Positions 1-12,850 are shown, counted from the stretch's first letter. The stretch: DNA of 64,000 nucleotides from Fulvia fulva (GCF_020509005.1 NC_063021.1:2728001-2792000); one strand, 5' to 3'. Numbers and translations: made by a program. The notes: a model not told the origin generated them from the sequence alone.

Positions 1-2335
1 TCCTCTATTCGCCGCGGCTTCGCCTACGCTACGCGCCCGTCGCGCCCACGACGCTCTAGCGTAAGAATACTTGGCTCTCTCGTAGCTAGACGAGAGGTTC
101 GTAGCCGACACTACGTACAGGTGATTCTCGTCGTCGACCCGGCCAATATATAAGCTTTTAAGGAAGGACGTCGAGTTTGTCTAGACTAAGAATAAGTAGT
201 TCTCGAAAGAGAACCTAGTAAGATTCTTGTTAATAGCACTAGCGTTAGTAATTATCTCCTACGCCCTAGGAGCTAGTAGGATCTTCGTTTCTATTAACGC
301 GAGTAGTATTAGGTAGGGTTATATAATATCGTAGGAATCACTAGACAATACTCGACGAAGATACCTAGTAAGGTATAAGAGCGGCACCTAGAACGTAAAC
401 GAGGCTAAGTATAATATAGGAAAGCGGTAGTACCTCGGAGTACTAAAGGGCCTTAAGAAGGTATAGCGCTACCTCGTAGGAGTAGACTTTATCCTCGAAG
501 TTGATACTAAAACGCTAGTTTAGTAGTTAAATCGGCTAGTATCCGACATTCTAAACTCTATAATAGTAAGGTAGGTTACTTAGATCCGGGTGTTCACCTT
601 TAAAGTAAGGCATATCGATAGGAAGAAGTACTCCGGACCGGATATACTATCTCGTAAACTACCTATAGCTAAGGAGCTTACGGAACCTAACGATAATATT
701 AATAAGATAATTAACGATAAATTCTTCCGTTACGCCGAGCTAGTTAACACCTTCCCCGTTATTCTAGAGCGTAAACGACTCCTCGAACCCTAGTATAGTA
801 ACGATTCAGAGCTTATAGCTTATATTCTAGTATATCGAATACGACCGGAAGGGGTTACCCGGGCTAAGTATCGAAACCTCGTTAAGAAGAGTCCTCGGTA
901 CTACTTAAGAGACAAGCTCTTATTTTATTTACGGCGAAGGGGTGTACTAATGTAGCTAGTAGTAGACGATAATAATACTTAGAAAGAGATCGTAATACAC
1001 TATTACAAAAAGTATAGTCACCGGAGTATAGAGCTAGTATATAATCTTATTACTAGCCGGTATTACTAGAAGGGCTACTTCTCCGACGTATCGAATTAGG
1101 TAAGGACTTATACTCCTTATAACTTTCGCGAAGGCAACTAGAGAGTAGGAGAAATATACTTATCGACTTAGTAGGTTATAGGAGAGAGGTAGTACTACGA
1201 TCCCGTCTACGTATATAGAAACCGGTACTTACTTATCGCCTAAGAAGCTCTAAGTAGGTAGATTAAGGCGAAGGTCGTACGGAAGCCTCTAAATTCGCGG
1301 GCAATTACTAAGTTCTTATACGAGATAGTGTTTAGCCGGTATAGATACTACTATAAGATTATACTTAATAACGCTAGTATTAACGAAGGGGAGGTAGAGA
1401 GGATGCTTATTAGTATAGGTATTAAGTACATCCGGATCTTACCCTACTATCCGTAGTTAAATATAACTATAGAAGTAGGATATTGACCTATTCTAGCTAC
1501 ATTAGCTAAGCTTACTAAGAACACCTATAAGTCCTAGGAACGATAGATTACTACGGTACTTTAGGCTAATAGAACTACGGTATCTAGAACTATAGGCATA
1601 ACGCCGGCGGAGGTTCTATATAGCTATCGTACTATTCTCCCGATCGAGGTAGAATACCTAATATAGGCGAAATATAAATAGGGATCTATTAGATTAATAG
1701 AGGAGCTATTAGCTATTCGGGCGCGTTAGTTATAGGTACGGGACATAAGTCTTTAGGAGTTATAGTTACGAAGAGTAAGGCTTCGTACCCTAAGTAAGAA
1801 ATACTTTGATACTAAACGTAGTATTAACTTCTAGGGGTTCTAGGTCGGAGATCTTATAGTCAAGTTCGACAAGCCGTATAAGGATGACCTATCTAGAAAG
1901 ATTAGTTACCGCTAGCTTAGGCCGTATCGTATAGCTAAGGTGTACTCGGGGTTTAGTATATACGTCCTCGAGGAGCTTAATAGTACGAGGTTAAAGGGTA
2001 TATAAGCCCGAGAGAACCGAAAGCTAATCCTATAGTTAAGACCGGACCCGGAGCTTAATCTTCCTAAAGCTAAAGACATTATAGCGCTAGAGGATAGGGT
2101 TAATGTCGCGAATGTCGAAAAAGGCGATCTTCCGAACAAGAACAGACCTACTACGTCCGAATCTAACGACGAAGAGGATGACGATATACTTCTAATAGGT
2201 ATTAATAGAGCTACTATACTTCCGGAACTAGAATCTGAGCCGACGAGACTATAGGTACGGCCTTATAACCTTACTACGGCGGAGATAGCCAAATTCACTA
2301 GGATTTAGGTCAAAGGAGAGATAGGACTTTATTAT
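1..2335 (+). pseudogene. Gypsy polyprotein remnant (RNase H end and integrase)
   Basis: Around 590-660 the frame reads FKVRHIDRKKYSGPDILSR, the end of a Ty3/Gypsy RNase H region (usual form VRHIPGK..GPDALSR). Further on it reads integrase: a core with YEIVFSRYRYYYKIILNN, then ILPYYP, WITTVLWANRTTVSRTIGITPAEVLYSYR, then a C-terminal part with FDKPYKDDLSRKISYRWLRPYRI. Trp codons have mostly become TAG, which puts stops throughout. A 67-aa open piece (590-793) is just a gap between stops, not a gene. The protein cannot be made. Confidence 0.75.
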
Positions 2336-2675
2336 TTCTTTTTTTTTCTTAGGCGTAAGGAGTTTACTTAGTACTTTTAGTTTCTAACCTTAATTTAATT
2401 AGCTTCTAGTTCTAGTACCTAGTTTCTAGCGTACTTAACTAATTTCTCGGCTATATCCTTGATTTAAGAGTAGGCTTACTACAAAGACTAGACTTTGACT
2501 TAGCCTCCTTAGCCCCTTATAGAATAAACTTACGATCTCCTTAATATCTCTAGACTAACTACTTAACTAGACGCCGGATCCGCCTTCCTTACGTATAACT
2601 TGTAGGTATAGTTTCTTAGTTTATATTAGCGTAGCGGAGGTGAAACTAGGGATAGTTTCGTAATAGGGGAGGATA

Positions 2676-2984
2676 TATTAACAAGCTAAGGGCCCCCTTT
2701 AGACCGAATCTCGTTAACCTTTAACGGTTAATTACGTAGCGGGGGTATATAGGGGTACTACTAAGATATATATAGTTAGGAGGCGACCTTAGTAGGAATG
2801 TAGGATTTACGAAGAATCTCTCTATAAGGTAAAATACGGGAATCTAAAAACTCCAGATTTATCTTTTTTAGGATCACTATATATATTTCACGGCCCGCGG
2901 ACCGACAAGTATATACACCTACGCGTAAGCTATCCTAGGGTCACTAGGCGCGCTATTACTTACTAGTGTAGTTAGTCGTCTATA
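2676..2984 (+). repeat. LTR-like repeat, copy 1
   Basis: About 309 bp that recurs in the same orientation at 31914-32241. Both copies begin TATTAAC, which fits TGTTAAC after RIP, share a central block including CTCGTTAACCTTTAACGGTT, and end near GTCGTCTATA. A purine tract lies just upstream. Position after an integrase and before foreign sequence fits the 3' LTR of the Gypsy element at 1-2984. This is inferred from position and repetition. Confidence 0.6.
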
Positions 2985-2999
2985 ATAGTATAAGGAGGC

Positions 3000-5600
3000 C
3001 CTAATACTACTGATTTAATAGAACCGTTATTCTATATATAATATAATTACGGACGAATCTCTTAATCGTTTATACTATACGTAGCTAGCGGTAGTATCTA
3101 CTAATTAACTCGAATGTCTTTTTACGGCCGGGATGCCTAGTCGCGGGTATATTATAGAAACGTTTCGTAATTAGAGTAAGAAGTTCTACTACGCTAGTAA
3201 CTTCTAGGACAAACAAGCTATATCCTTCGTAGGCGTTCTTTATATAGATTATACTATCTTCTACTTTAGACGTATAATCGTCGATCTTATATTTACGTAA
3301 TAGGAGTACTTACTAGTTCTAGGATAGCTATTATATAGTAGCCTAAACGGTCTCTTCGTTATATAGAGCCTTGACTTATATAAGTAAATCCTACTATACT
3401 ACCTACTACGCTACCTCCCCCTCCTATAGCTCGCTTAAATTGAGCTTAATATCGAGGCGAGCGGGCGACAGGATGACCTAGCTCTTATACTATAGACGTA
3501 GATTGCTTAGATCCGACGGTAGATCCTACGATCGTCTAGTAAGACTATTAGGCTTTATACCCTATACACCTAGACGATAGGTGATTTTAAATACGAACTG
3601 TACTAGGAACTATACCTAGCGTACCTACCGTCTATTAAGTTGTTTCGTGCTTATAAAGTATTCTAGGTTCCTATAATCGGAGTAGACAATAATAGGATTA
3701 TTATCTATATCCTTTATATTCTCGAAATCGGTATCTATATTATTGTCCAAGTTAACGGTAAGCTTAGGTCTCTATTCTTCGAAGGCGAGGACGATAGCTA
3801 ATAGTTCCTTATCGTAAATCTCGTAGTTATACTCCTATAGTAACATCTTCTTAGACATATATACTACCGGTCTCTAGACGTCTCCGTGTTTCTATAAAAT
3901 TACTACCGTAGTAACGAAATCTAAGGCATCTATTTCGACTACAGTTTCTAACCCTAGTACGAAGTATACGAGTACCGTGTCCGTTAAGAATACATCTTTT
4001 AATCCTTAGAAGGCTACTTTATATTCTATTGTCTAAACGAATATTATCGGTTTGCTATTCTTACTAGTCTTTATCAAATTTGTAAGGGGCATATAGATTT
4101 TAGAGAAGTTCTATATAAACCTTCGATAGAAGTTTCCGAACCTAAGGAATGCTTATATATCCTTTAGTCATATTATAGTAAGCTAGTTCTTGACTACGTC
4201 GACCTTTTCTAGGTCTCTACGGATACCGTCGACTCCTATAATAACACTAAGGTACTCCGTCTCTATTTAGTAGAACTCGTATTTGTCGATATCTAATTAT
4301 AGGCCGGCTTTACGTATACGTTATAGTACTTTACGTACGTATTACATATGTTTCTCGAATATGTCGCTAAAGATTAGGATATTATCTAGGTATACTAAAT
4401 AGAAGTCATCGAGATATTCCCTAAGCGTATCGTTAATATATAATTAGAATGTTCCTAGAGCATTTCATAGGCCGAAAGGCATTACTATATATTCGAATTG
4501 ACTATAGCGAGTACTAAACGTAGTTTTCTATTCGTAGCCCTCCGTAATACGAATGCGGTTAAAGGTAGAGATAATATCGAGTTTAGTAAAGTACTTCTTC
4601 CTATTTAGGCGGTTTAGCGTTTCTTAGAATAGCGGTATTAGGTATCTACTTTTAACCGTAAGGGCGTTAAGAGCTCTATAGTCGATATAGACCCGTAGAC
4701 CGCCGCCTAGTTTACGTATAATTAGTACTAGTATAGAAGCCGGGCTCGTACTTTATTATATCGCTCTAGATTCTAGCTAATTATCGACCTACTTCTTAAT
4801 TACCTTATTCTTGCGAGACGACATTACGTATAGCCGCTTAAAAGGAGGTGACTTAGTTTCGTCTTTAAGGTGTATTTTATAGTCTTTACTAGGGCGGTGA
4901 GGTAGGATCTTCGATATATCCTAACGGTTGAAATAGTCCTCGAAATCGTATAGTTCCTAGGGTAAGTAGACCTTAGTATCTTAGTCCTTGTCTTTACATT
5001 TTATAAATCTAGCGAAGTCGCTATTTACTATTATTATATATAATATTAAGGGATTTGCTAACTATACCTTTCGAGGGTTTATAGCGTAGAGCCTAGTAGG
5101 ATCGAAGTCCTACCTAGTCGCTACTATTATATAGGCTCGTAATCGATTAGCGTAGTACTTCTAACTAGGTAGTATAATCTATATTATATAGACTTCCGCT
5201 CCTTTCTTACGAGCTAGTTTTACTACGTAGGCCGCGGAGATGTTTACGATATCGATCTCTAGTTCTAGTTCGACAACTCGTTACTTTTGTTTCGTATATC
5301 GGTACGGTCGCTTTAACGTCTTAATACCGTCTACCGGTAACGGTTATCGAGTATATATACGGAAGTCATCCTCTTTGTCCTCGAACGTCGTATAGAACTA
5401 TAGTTAGGGTATATACTTAGGTAACGATAGCGTAGGAGCGGTAACTTCGTCGGGGTCATCTTTCTACTATCGGCGGTCGATAACTGCCTAATAGTGCTAG
5501 CGTAGCTAGATAGTTAATAGAATATACTATTAGGTACTTATTAGACCTCTAGTTTACCTTATAGGTATAGCATTTCAAATAATTCATTATTATAATGCCC
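3000..5600 (-). pseudogene. Gypsy pol remnant (RT, RNase H, integrase start)
   Basis: The order on the minus strand is RT, RNase H, integrase, as in Ty3/Gypsy (in Copia, integrase comes before RT). The RT has the usual block of a regulated fungal Gypsy: a [17 protein letters not shown] stretch near 4660-4700, then VMPFGL and YLDN. One catalytic Asp of YLDD reads Asn. Many Trp and Gln codons are stops. The integrase breaks off after its H2C2 region at the insertion of the left-hand Gypsy. Confidence 0.7.
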
Positions 5601-6099
5601 TTCTCCTATTATATCTCTAGTTCGTAGTCTACGAACTAACTAGAGCCGAGCACGATGTTATACTCTAGTAATTCTACTAAATAGTAGCTAAGGATTTCGA
5701 CGTAGCCGCCGATATTAAAAGGAAAGTACGTAGACTCGGTAATAAGCTCGTAAGCGGAGCCGCTATTAGCTAGTCCTAATTTAAGAGGTTCTTCCTAGAC
5801 TCGAGGAAGATTATATATACGAGCGTATATAGAATTTATTTACTAAGAGGTAGCACTATAATTAAGGAAGGTAAGAGCTTAATTACTATCTATACTACTA
5901 GGCATTATAAGGTAAGGGGACACTCTCGGCCTTAGTGCCCCTCGTATAATAGGCGGTATTAGAGAGCTTACTAATATACGTAAAGCGTACTCTAGTCCTT
6001 ATATTACCGTATCTCGCTATATTTCCTTCTTAGTATTATGTTCGTAAGTAGGACTAACGGTTATCGTACTTAAGCGTTAGTCTAGCTATTTCCCTATTA

Positions 6100-8090
6100 C
6101 TAAGGGTTGGCCGGTGTCTATATTATAGAGCTAGTATTCGCGCGCGGCGGAGGGCGCTTATACTACTTAATAGAGTAGTCTAGCGAGTATAAGTTATAGT
6201 CTATACGGCGGTAGCGGATATAACCGCCTACTACAATAATACTAGCCTTCTCCTTAGGCTTAAGCTTCTTAAGTTCCTTAAATTCGCGCGGTATCTAAGC
6301 GTATAGCTTAAGGCCTAGACCTTAGGCTACGCTAGGCGCGGTAGGTATAGTACCGTTACTACCGCTAGTACTACGAGGTAGTCGTAGTATAGCTAGGGTC
6401 TTTGACTTTAGGCGCTCGAACTTGGCTTCGAGCTTATAGTATAGGTCGACTAAGTCTTCGCGGTCCTTAGTCTCTATAGGTAGTGCCTCTATATATTTAT
6501 AGTTAAGCTTGCCCTCGAGTAGGCGGTAATTAGTCTTAGCTAATAGGTCGTATAAGTTACGCTATTTGTCGTACTTAGCGATAAAGATAGAAAATGACTC
6601 GTTCTTACCCTACTATAAGACCTAGAGCTTCTAGAAGGCCTTACCTACGACGTCCTTCTTACTATACCGGGTGATAAGGAATTGGATTATCCTATCGATA
6701 GACTTGAAGGGGTTAACGTAATTGCGCTTAGTACGCTTAGAGGGTACTCGCGGATTGTATAGCTAGTACGGGTACCCGTCGAGGTAGTTAAGGATATAGC
6801 GTAGTCCGTCCTCGATAGTCTAGAACTATATTACGGACAGCTTAATCTCTAGCTAATCGAGCTAACGGTCAAAGTTTATATTCTTATTATCGAACTTACT
6901 TTCTAGGTCCTTAACTAACTTATTAGTATATATAACATTAACGGAGGGTTCGATAGTAGTGAACTAGCTAACGGCGGTATTACTAGTTACCCTAGAAGTA
7001 CTACTAGGTATGCCCTAGCGTTCTCGCCGTAAGGAGTTACGGCGTAGGTAACGGCGTAGTCGACTATTATCTCTACCCTTATCGTTATTAGAGTTGTCTC
7101 CGTCGTTATCGCTACTACCTCTACTACCTCCTCGTCGGGTGCCTCTGCCTATACAGTCCTACTAAGTAGGAGGCGTAGGTAATCGTAAAACACCGTTACG
7201 ACAAGGGGAGTAGATACGGACCTAACGACTACGGTTATTATTATTATTACCGTTAGTACCGCTAGTATCGCTAGTACCGTTCGTATCCTTAGCTACTAGC
7301 TAAGCCTTTAGCTCTACTACCTCCTTATTTAGAGCCTAATTACGCTTAGATAGGGCTTTAATGTCCTTAGGTAATATACCTACCTACGACTCCTCGACCT
7401 GTCCGAAGAGCGTATTATTATCCTATCGGAGGCGACAATTAGCTTCCTTAAGGTCTTATATCTAACTCTTATACTTCTAGTATTTGTTAAAGTAGAATAT
7501 AAAGAGGCCCTTAACATCCTTATCCTTTTCGAGTTAACTAAGACTCTCGGATACGATATTACGTTCCTTCTTTATATCGGCGTACTTACGCTATATAACC
7601 TTATTAGCCTTCTTTAGGGACTCGACCTAGTTAAAAAGTATGATGAAGTCTAACTATATCTAGCGAACGAGGTGAAACATAATCTCCGGGTATACTATAG
7701 TACGAGTCGCGAACTCGGCTAGGCTCTTAATAGTAGTATACTCTAAGGCGATTGCCTACTCCTTAGGTTAGCGTATATTATTAGTTTTACTATCTTATAT
7801 AGATATATTATCTCTTGACTCTATAATCTTATACACCTTGATTCCTCCTTCTTCTAAGATCTATTCTTCGCCGAGGAATTGTACGAAGTTAATAGGGTCG
7901 GAGGTTAAGGTAAACTACTATTCTTTAGGTAGTAGGTCCCTCTCGATCTCTTATTATTCGGCGGCGAATACGTTCGAGTCGTCGTCGGAAGGAAAGGCTC
8001 CTAGGGCGGTATCGATACCTAGGTTATCGAGTGTCTACGTTTTAGTAGATACGGTTAGGAAAAGCTTAGCGCGTACGAGCAACTAACGCT
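6100..8090 (-). pseudogene. Gypsy gag remnant
   Basis: The minus strand upstream of the pol remnant holds a weakly readable gag-like frame with no clear zinc knuckle left. Near the start it reads DDDSNVFAAE and further on DPINFVQFLGEE with RIP stops between. An 82-aa open stretch on the opposite strand (7838-8086) is a shadow of this frame. The call rests mainly on position upstream of pol. Confidence 0.45.
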
Positions 8091-8100
8091 TATACTTACT

Positions 8101-8689
8101 AAGATCTAGATAAAGAGATTACTTAGGCAAGAGCACCCCGTTAGTAGTACTACCGGGTATAGCTATATTATACTATTACGTAGTAGATAAGACTGCTCTC
8201 TTAGTAGGTATATAAGGGCCCTATAAGAGTAGGGAGGCGCGCGTTTTATACGAAGGAGAGAGGTGATCTATTGACTTAACTAATACGCTTATTTACGCGA
8301 CTATAGTTATTATTAATACGCCTATACGCGCGACTCGACGGTTAGTGACTATAGTAAACTTAACCTACCTTAACGCGTACTTTACTAGTACGATTTGATT
8401 ATAACTACTAGCCTAACTAGATAGGCCGCTTATAAGACCGAAGAAACTATTCCGGGTAGTAATCTATAAGACGATAATATAGGGTTACCGTAAAACAAGC
8501 ATTATTCGGTAAGGCTACGAAAAAGAAGCGCGAAGCGCGCGAGATATATAAGGAAGCGCTAAGGCGCTAGTACGCGGGGATACGGGTTCCCCGCGGGGAA
8601 GAGCCGCGGCACGACGTTACGGTAGTAGTAAACCGTAATAGTACCTAAGGTATTACTACCTAAGACGTTCGATAGGATATAAGATAAGC
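8101..8689. other. Transposon-derived noncoding stretch
   Basis: No gene seen. The segment at about 8510-8650 is rich in GC and CpG and resembles the Gypsy LTRs at 8896-9079 and 10770-10950 in layout (a GAAGCGCGAAGCGCGCGAG-like block, a GGGTTCCCCG block, and an end of CCGTAATAGTAC). It may be the leader or LTR of the gag fragment that follows. Confidence 0.35.
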
Positions 8690-8895
8690 TAGAGGCTTTT
8701 TAGCTATAGGTTTAGCTATACCTCTACTTTAACGCTTAATAGTTTAATAGTAAGGCCTCTAAGGTCTTATATACCGTATCCTCCCTAAGGGGTAGGATAG
8801 CCTAAGGATTTCGACCGTACCTTAAAGACTAGCTTAATAACTAGGACGAAGGAGATAACCTAAAGACGGAAACCCGAAAGATATTTACCGACTAT
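8690..8895 (+). pseudogene. Gypsy gag fragment
   Basis: The forward frame reads like the matrix/capsid-like part of fungal Gypsy gag: KLEAF, LYLYFNA, FNSKASKVLYTVSSLRGRIA, FRPYLKD, RKIFTDYY. RIP stops replace Trp and Gln. The frame stops at 8896 where the LTR of the next element begins, and its continuation is not found beyond 10950. Confidence 0.55.
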
Positions 8896-9079
8896 TATAA
8901 GGGCGCGCGTACTATAGGGTCCGAATAAGAGAGTTGTTATTCTACGAAGCTACGAAGGAGGAGCGCGAGGCGCGGCGAAGTTAAAAAGTAAAGCTAAGCC
9001 GCGCTAACCCGATACGGAAGGTCCGCGGTTCACCCGGGCCGACGTAGCTATAGTAAGGGGTCGCGGGCTACCCGTAATA
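8896..9079 (-). repeat. Gypsy derivative LTR (3' side on minus strand)
   Basis: Direct repeat partner of 10770-10950, sharing the blocks GGGCGCGCGTACTATAGGG, ACCCGATACGGAAGGTCC and GGGTCGCGGGCTACCCGTAA. It interrupts the forward gag fragment ending at 8895. Confidence 0.65.
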
Positions 9080-9841
9080 GTACCCCCCCTCTAAAAACGC
9101 GTCTTAGTCCTCTAAGCGTTATCTATCTTATACGGCTACTTGCCTATACTACTCTATAACCGTACGAAAGTCTAATTATCCTCTGATACCTTGTTATCGT
9201 CTAGTAATATATCTATATCCTGTCTATTTATAACTAGCCTATCTACGACCGGCTCCCTTCGAGAAACATACTACCTAGTTAGCTAGCTTACCCTAGACCT
9301 AAGTCTATCTTCGGCTAGTACTCGCGTATAATTATTATAGCCTAGATTAGGTATTATTATAGGCTCTATAGGTTTTACTCGAGTATCGGTATAACTACCG
9401 GTACTATTATAGAGCTAAGGGTAGTAGGTAATACCGGAGTCCTTAGTTAAGATAGTAGGCTTTCCCGTAACCTAGCTAGTATAGCGGTACGTAGTAAATA
9501 TATACTAAAGAGATTCTATTAGAGGATAGCTCGAGACAACTTATTCGTAACGGTGTTACTATTAACCCTAATCGTATTAAGCCCGAGTACCTTATTACTT
9601 AGGAGGACCTAGTTAGATAGAGCTACGAAGCCTATAGGCGTAGACAACTCCGGCCGGTTATAGTGAAAATCTATAATAGCGGCGGCCGCGTATTTAAACA
9701 TATTCTTAGCCGGTCACTAGGTCTTACTATCCTCCTTATTCTAATATCTAAGCCATTTTACCTTAGACCAAGTGTCTACTTTACGCTTCTACCCCTTCTT
9801 TACTTTACCTACTCGCTTACGGGTATATATATCTTAGATCT

Positions 9842-9872
9842 TCTCTACCTTATATATATATATATATATATA
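9842..9872. repeat. TA microsatellite
   Basis: A run of TA dinucleotides inside the Gypsy derivative, possibly enlarged by RIP turning CA/TG into TA. Confidence 0.8.
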
Positions 9873-10089
9873 GGTATTACGACTATAATAGCGACTATAT
9901 TAGCTTCGGTAGTATCGGGCTCGATAGTTATCGGCGGTAGTAGTACTAGATACTATCCTTCGAGTAGTAGGAAGTCGGGATGATCGGCTCGCTAAAGTAA
10001 CGAGGTATAAAAGTAGTTATCGAGTCCTACTATAGCGTCCGATAATCTCAGTTTATATAAGAGCTTAGCTAGTATAACTTCTATAATCT

Positions 10090-10440
10090 AGTACGGGCTA
10101 GCGTATCTTCTATCGAGCTTCTTAGATAGTCGAGTCGTACGGATATTCTTAGTCCTTAGGTATACCTAGTCGCCTACTTTATAGTCTAGCGGGATACTTC
10201 GGTAGCGGTTTACTACTTTAGCTTAGAGAGCTTATAACATCCGTATATTTTCTTAAAGGTACTTATAAAGGTCGTAAATCCGGCGTACGAAGGCTTTAGC
10301 CGATCGCGTATCTAGTCGCTAGAGAGTATTTAGTCCTCCCTCTTTTCTAGTACTTAGGTCTACGTACTCTATAAACTTAGGATTATAGCCTAAAGTAGCG
10401 TAGAATAGCGACATACTAGTAGTTAACTTCGAGGAAAAGA
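10090..10440 (-). pseudogene. Integrase C-terminal remnant
   Basis: The minus frame reads SMSLFYATLGYNPKFIEYVD, then LYKYL and an SH3-like end (VVNRYRSIPLDYKVGD). This is the end of a Ty3/Gypsy integrase. RIP stops interrupt it. Confidence 0.6.
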
Positions 10441-10769
10441 GGAGAGGTCGGGGAAAAGAGATATACGCTACTTACCTTTACCCTTAGGCTTTAGTAGCGG
10501 TAGTATACCGCCGTTTATCTATAAAGTTATATTATCTAGGTTCGGGGGAGGCGTAACGATGCCTATTTCCTAACTATCTACGAGCGCGCGACTATCTACT
10601 AATAATGTCGCCGCGTTACGTTCTCTAGGCATTTACGCGCTATACGCCTTACCGTATTCTATATTCTAATACGACCCTACGCGTTCTTCGAGTTCTATAG
10701 TTCTGTCTATTCCTATTATTACGCGTCCCTTACCTAGATCCGCGATCTAGTTAGGGTAGTAGAACAGAC

Positions 10770-10950
10770 TATAAGGGCGCGCGTACTATAGGGTCCGAAT
10801 AAGAGAGTTATTCTACGAAGCTACGAAAGAGGAGCGCGAGGCGCGGCGAAGTTATAAAGTAAAGCCAAGCTACGCTAACCCGATACGGAAGGTCCGAGGC
10901 TCACCCGGGCCGACGTAGCTATAATAAGGGGTCGCGGGCTACCCGTAATA
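10770..10950 (-). repeat. Gypsy derivative LTR (5' side on minus strand)
   Basis: Direct repeat partner of 8896-9079. The right edge abuts the 3' tail of an old LINE. Confidence 0.65.
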
Positions 10951-11150
10951 GTTACTAGGGTAGGCCTATAATACTAGCGTACCCGTAATAAGGGAAATCT
11001 AAGACGATAACGAGGGGGGAAAGATAGGCGGGAAGGAGGAGGGGTTTTCACTAATATAGTTTCCCCTCTATATATACGAAAATAAGATAGTATAGCTATA
11101 TAGGCTAAAGGGCACTATAATAGCTTAATAAAATATCTATCTATATATAT
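10951..11150 (+). mobile_element. 3' tail of an old LINE (family LINE-2)
   Basis: Matches the 3' end of the longer LINE-2 copy at 16370-16560: a GGGTAGGCCTA block, GGGGTTTTCAC, GTTTCCCCT, TAGCTATATAGGCTA, CACTA..ATAGCTTAATAAA, then a TATC/TA-rich tail. Only the 3' tail is present, as expected for a 5'-truncated LINE insertion. Confidence 0.6.
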
Positions 11151-11759
11151 ATATTATAAGAGCTCCTACTCCTACTTCTAGGATTTCTAGTAACTAATTA
11201 TCCGGTATTATAGTTACGGTTACTTCTACTAGCGTTCTCCGGTCCTTTTCTAAGGAGCGTCTATATAGCTTCTTAGTATAGAAAAAAAGCTATCGATCGG
11301 AGACACGTACGACATACTATTTGAAAGCGCCTATTAAGGCTCTTACCTAACGAGAACAAGAGTAGCGCGCCTACGCTAGCGGCCGCGTAATTACCGCGGA
11401 AAGCGATAAGAAAATAGGAATCTACCTCCTATTCGACTAGACCCTAAAATTACGGGGCCGCGGAGGTGAATTGCCTATTTAGGCAACTTCTAACCTTAGC
11501 CGTAGCTAAAGAGTAGCGATATAGAGACTAGATCCTAAGCCTAACTCGCGAGTATTAGGTAGCTCGCGAGGGACACCTAAATCTCTATAAATAGGGATAC
11601 GATATAGGAACCTAGCGAGTAGTAACTAACACTTTAATAGCTAAGCTAACGACTAACCTAGTAATAGTAAGACAATAGCTAACGACAATATACTAAGGGC
11701 CTAGGAAAGGCATAACGAACCCTAGCCGCCCCCGGCCCCTCCGCGTAGATAGTATTATA

Positions 11760-12850
11760 TAAAGAAGCCTAGGTAATACTAGACGAAGACGAACACCTAG
11801 CCTAAGTATATAAGAATATAATTGCGTAGCTCCTTAGTATACTTAAGGCACTCGAGCACTAGACCCTAAGAACAATCTACTAGACTATATAGTACGTAAT
11901 ATAATAGAAGAACCCTACGTAGGCTATAATCGCCGCGGGACACTACCCGGCCTAGCCCTAGAGGACTAATAACGCGATCCGAGTCTACGTTACCGACCCG
12001 GAGGAGAAAAGGGAACTCGAGGGCCTTACGAGTAAGGAACTCGTAGATAGAATCGGCCGGAAGGAGATCGTAGGAGCGAAGGTAGAGCTAAGGGGGGTAG
12101 TAAGGCTTTTTACCGTATAGGAGACAGACCGATAAAGACTCTAGACGTATAAGGAATAGATAACTAAAGTAGCAAAGTTAGCGAAGGTCTCCTACTAACA
12201 ATTTATAGTAATAGCCTACGGGGTCCCTAGAACCTTTAAGGTCGAAAACGACCTCCCCTAGCTATAAATATAGAACTAGAGCACATTCCTAGGAGTACGC
12301 TTCTCTAAGGCCGTCTGGCTATATAGAAGCGTCGAACTAATAAAGATATACTCCTCGTTAATCGTCTAGATAGCAAATATAGAACAAGTAAACCTAGTCC
12401 TAGATAAAGGACTATACTAGAACTACGAACGTCTTAATACGGAAATCTACTAGAGTAGCTATAGAGTACTCTAATACTTTAACTACTAATAGTACGGACA
12501 TATCGCCCCGAAATGTACCGAGAAGACCCCGAAGTACCTATACTACGTAGGCCTATACTAGGGAAAGTAATGCCTACGAGAAGAAGTAAGGTACGTATAC
12601 TATAGCCGGAAATACCCGGCGTACTCGAGCCAATGCCTAATCCGGATCGCCGCGAAGGGGAAGGCTAACTAAGTACAAATAACAACCCTAGCGAGGTACC
12701 CTACCCCGTAGTAAGATAGCGCTTAATATAGAGGCTTTAAGGCGGTAAAAAGAAAGAGAACGGAGGAGGTAATAAGGGGCACCCTACCGAGTACGTACCC
12801 GCCGCCAGGACGGCTAAGGGGGCTAAATAGGGTAGTAAACGAGATAGAAT
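11760..12850 (+). pseudogene. LINE-2 ORF1 (gag-like) remnant
   Basis: The recognisable part is the zinc-knuckle region at about 12475-12660: YGHIAPKC, then a second and third Cys/His cluster, one reading YPAYSSQC. The arrangement matches the three knuckles of the intact LINE ORF1. Stops throughout. Confidence 0.55.

Larger units (their letters stand above)
1..2984 (+). mobile_element. Ty3/Gypsy retrotransposon, 3' half, RIP-damaged
   Basis: The 3' part of an LTR retrotransposon that enters from the left edge. The forward frame, read through many TAG/TAA stops, gives the end of a reverse transcriptase/RNase H region, then integrase, then a purine-rich tract (about 2665-2673) and an LTR-like repeat starting at 2676. 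The right end at about 2984 interrupts the integrase of a reverse-strand Gypsy, so this element was the later arrival. Nearly all CpA and TpG sites read TpA, the RIP signature. Confidence 0.75.
2985..8100 (-). mobile_element. Ty3/Gypsy retrotransposon on the minus strand, RIP-damaged
   Basis: Reading right to left gives a gag region (about 8090-6100), protease/RT (about 5600-4000), RNase H (about 4000-3360) and the start of integrase (about 3290-3000). The integrase is cut at 2985 by the forward Gypsy. Landmarks in the RT are VMPFGL (about 4470-4490) and YLDNIL (about 4385-4400), normally YLDD. RNase H shows YSDYRNLEYFISTKQLNRR (about 3600-3690). The integrase zinc-binding part shows RHPGRKKTFELISRYY (about 3100-3150). 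Stops are everywhere. No LTR pair could be identified for it. Confidence 0.75.
8896..10950 (-). mobile_element. Gypsy deletion derivative bounded by two LTRs
   Basis: Two direct repeats of about 180 bp (8896-9079 and 10770-10950) are nearly identical apart from C/T and G/A differences. Read on the minus strand they start TATTACGGGTAGC, which fits the common LTR start TGTTACGGG after RIP. The 1.7 kb between them keeps only the integrase C-terminal part (about 10440-10090: PKFIEYVDLSTRKEGG, then KVGDWVYLRTKNIRTTRLS-like) plus noncoding sequence. Gag, RT and most of integrase are missing. No matching target duplication was found at the outer edges. Confidence 0.6.

Noticed and set aside
7838..8086. 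82-aa open frame on the plus strand
   Set aside because: Opposite the gag frame of the reverse Gypsy.
9663..9983. 106-aa open frame rich in Ile/Tyr/Leu
   Set aside because: It lies over a TA microsatellite in RIP-damaged Gypsy DNA; TpA-rich sequence gives such frames by chance.
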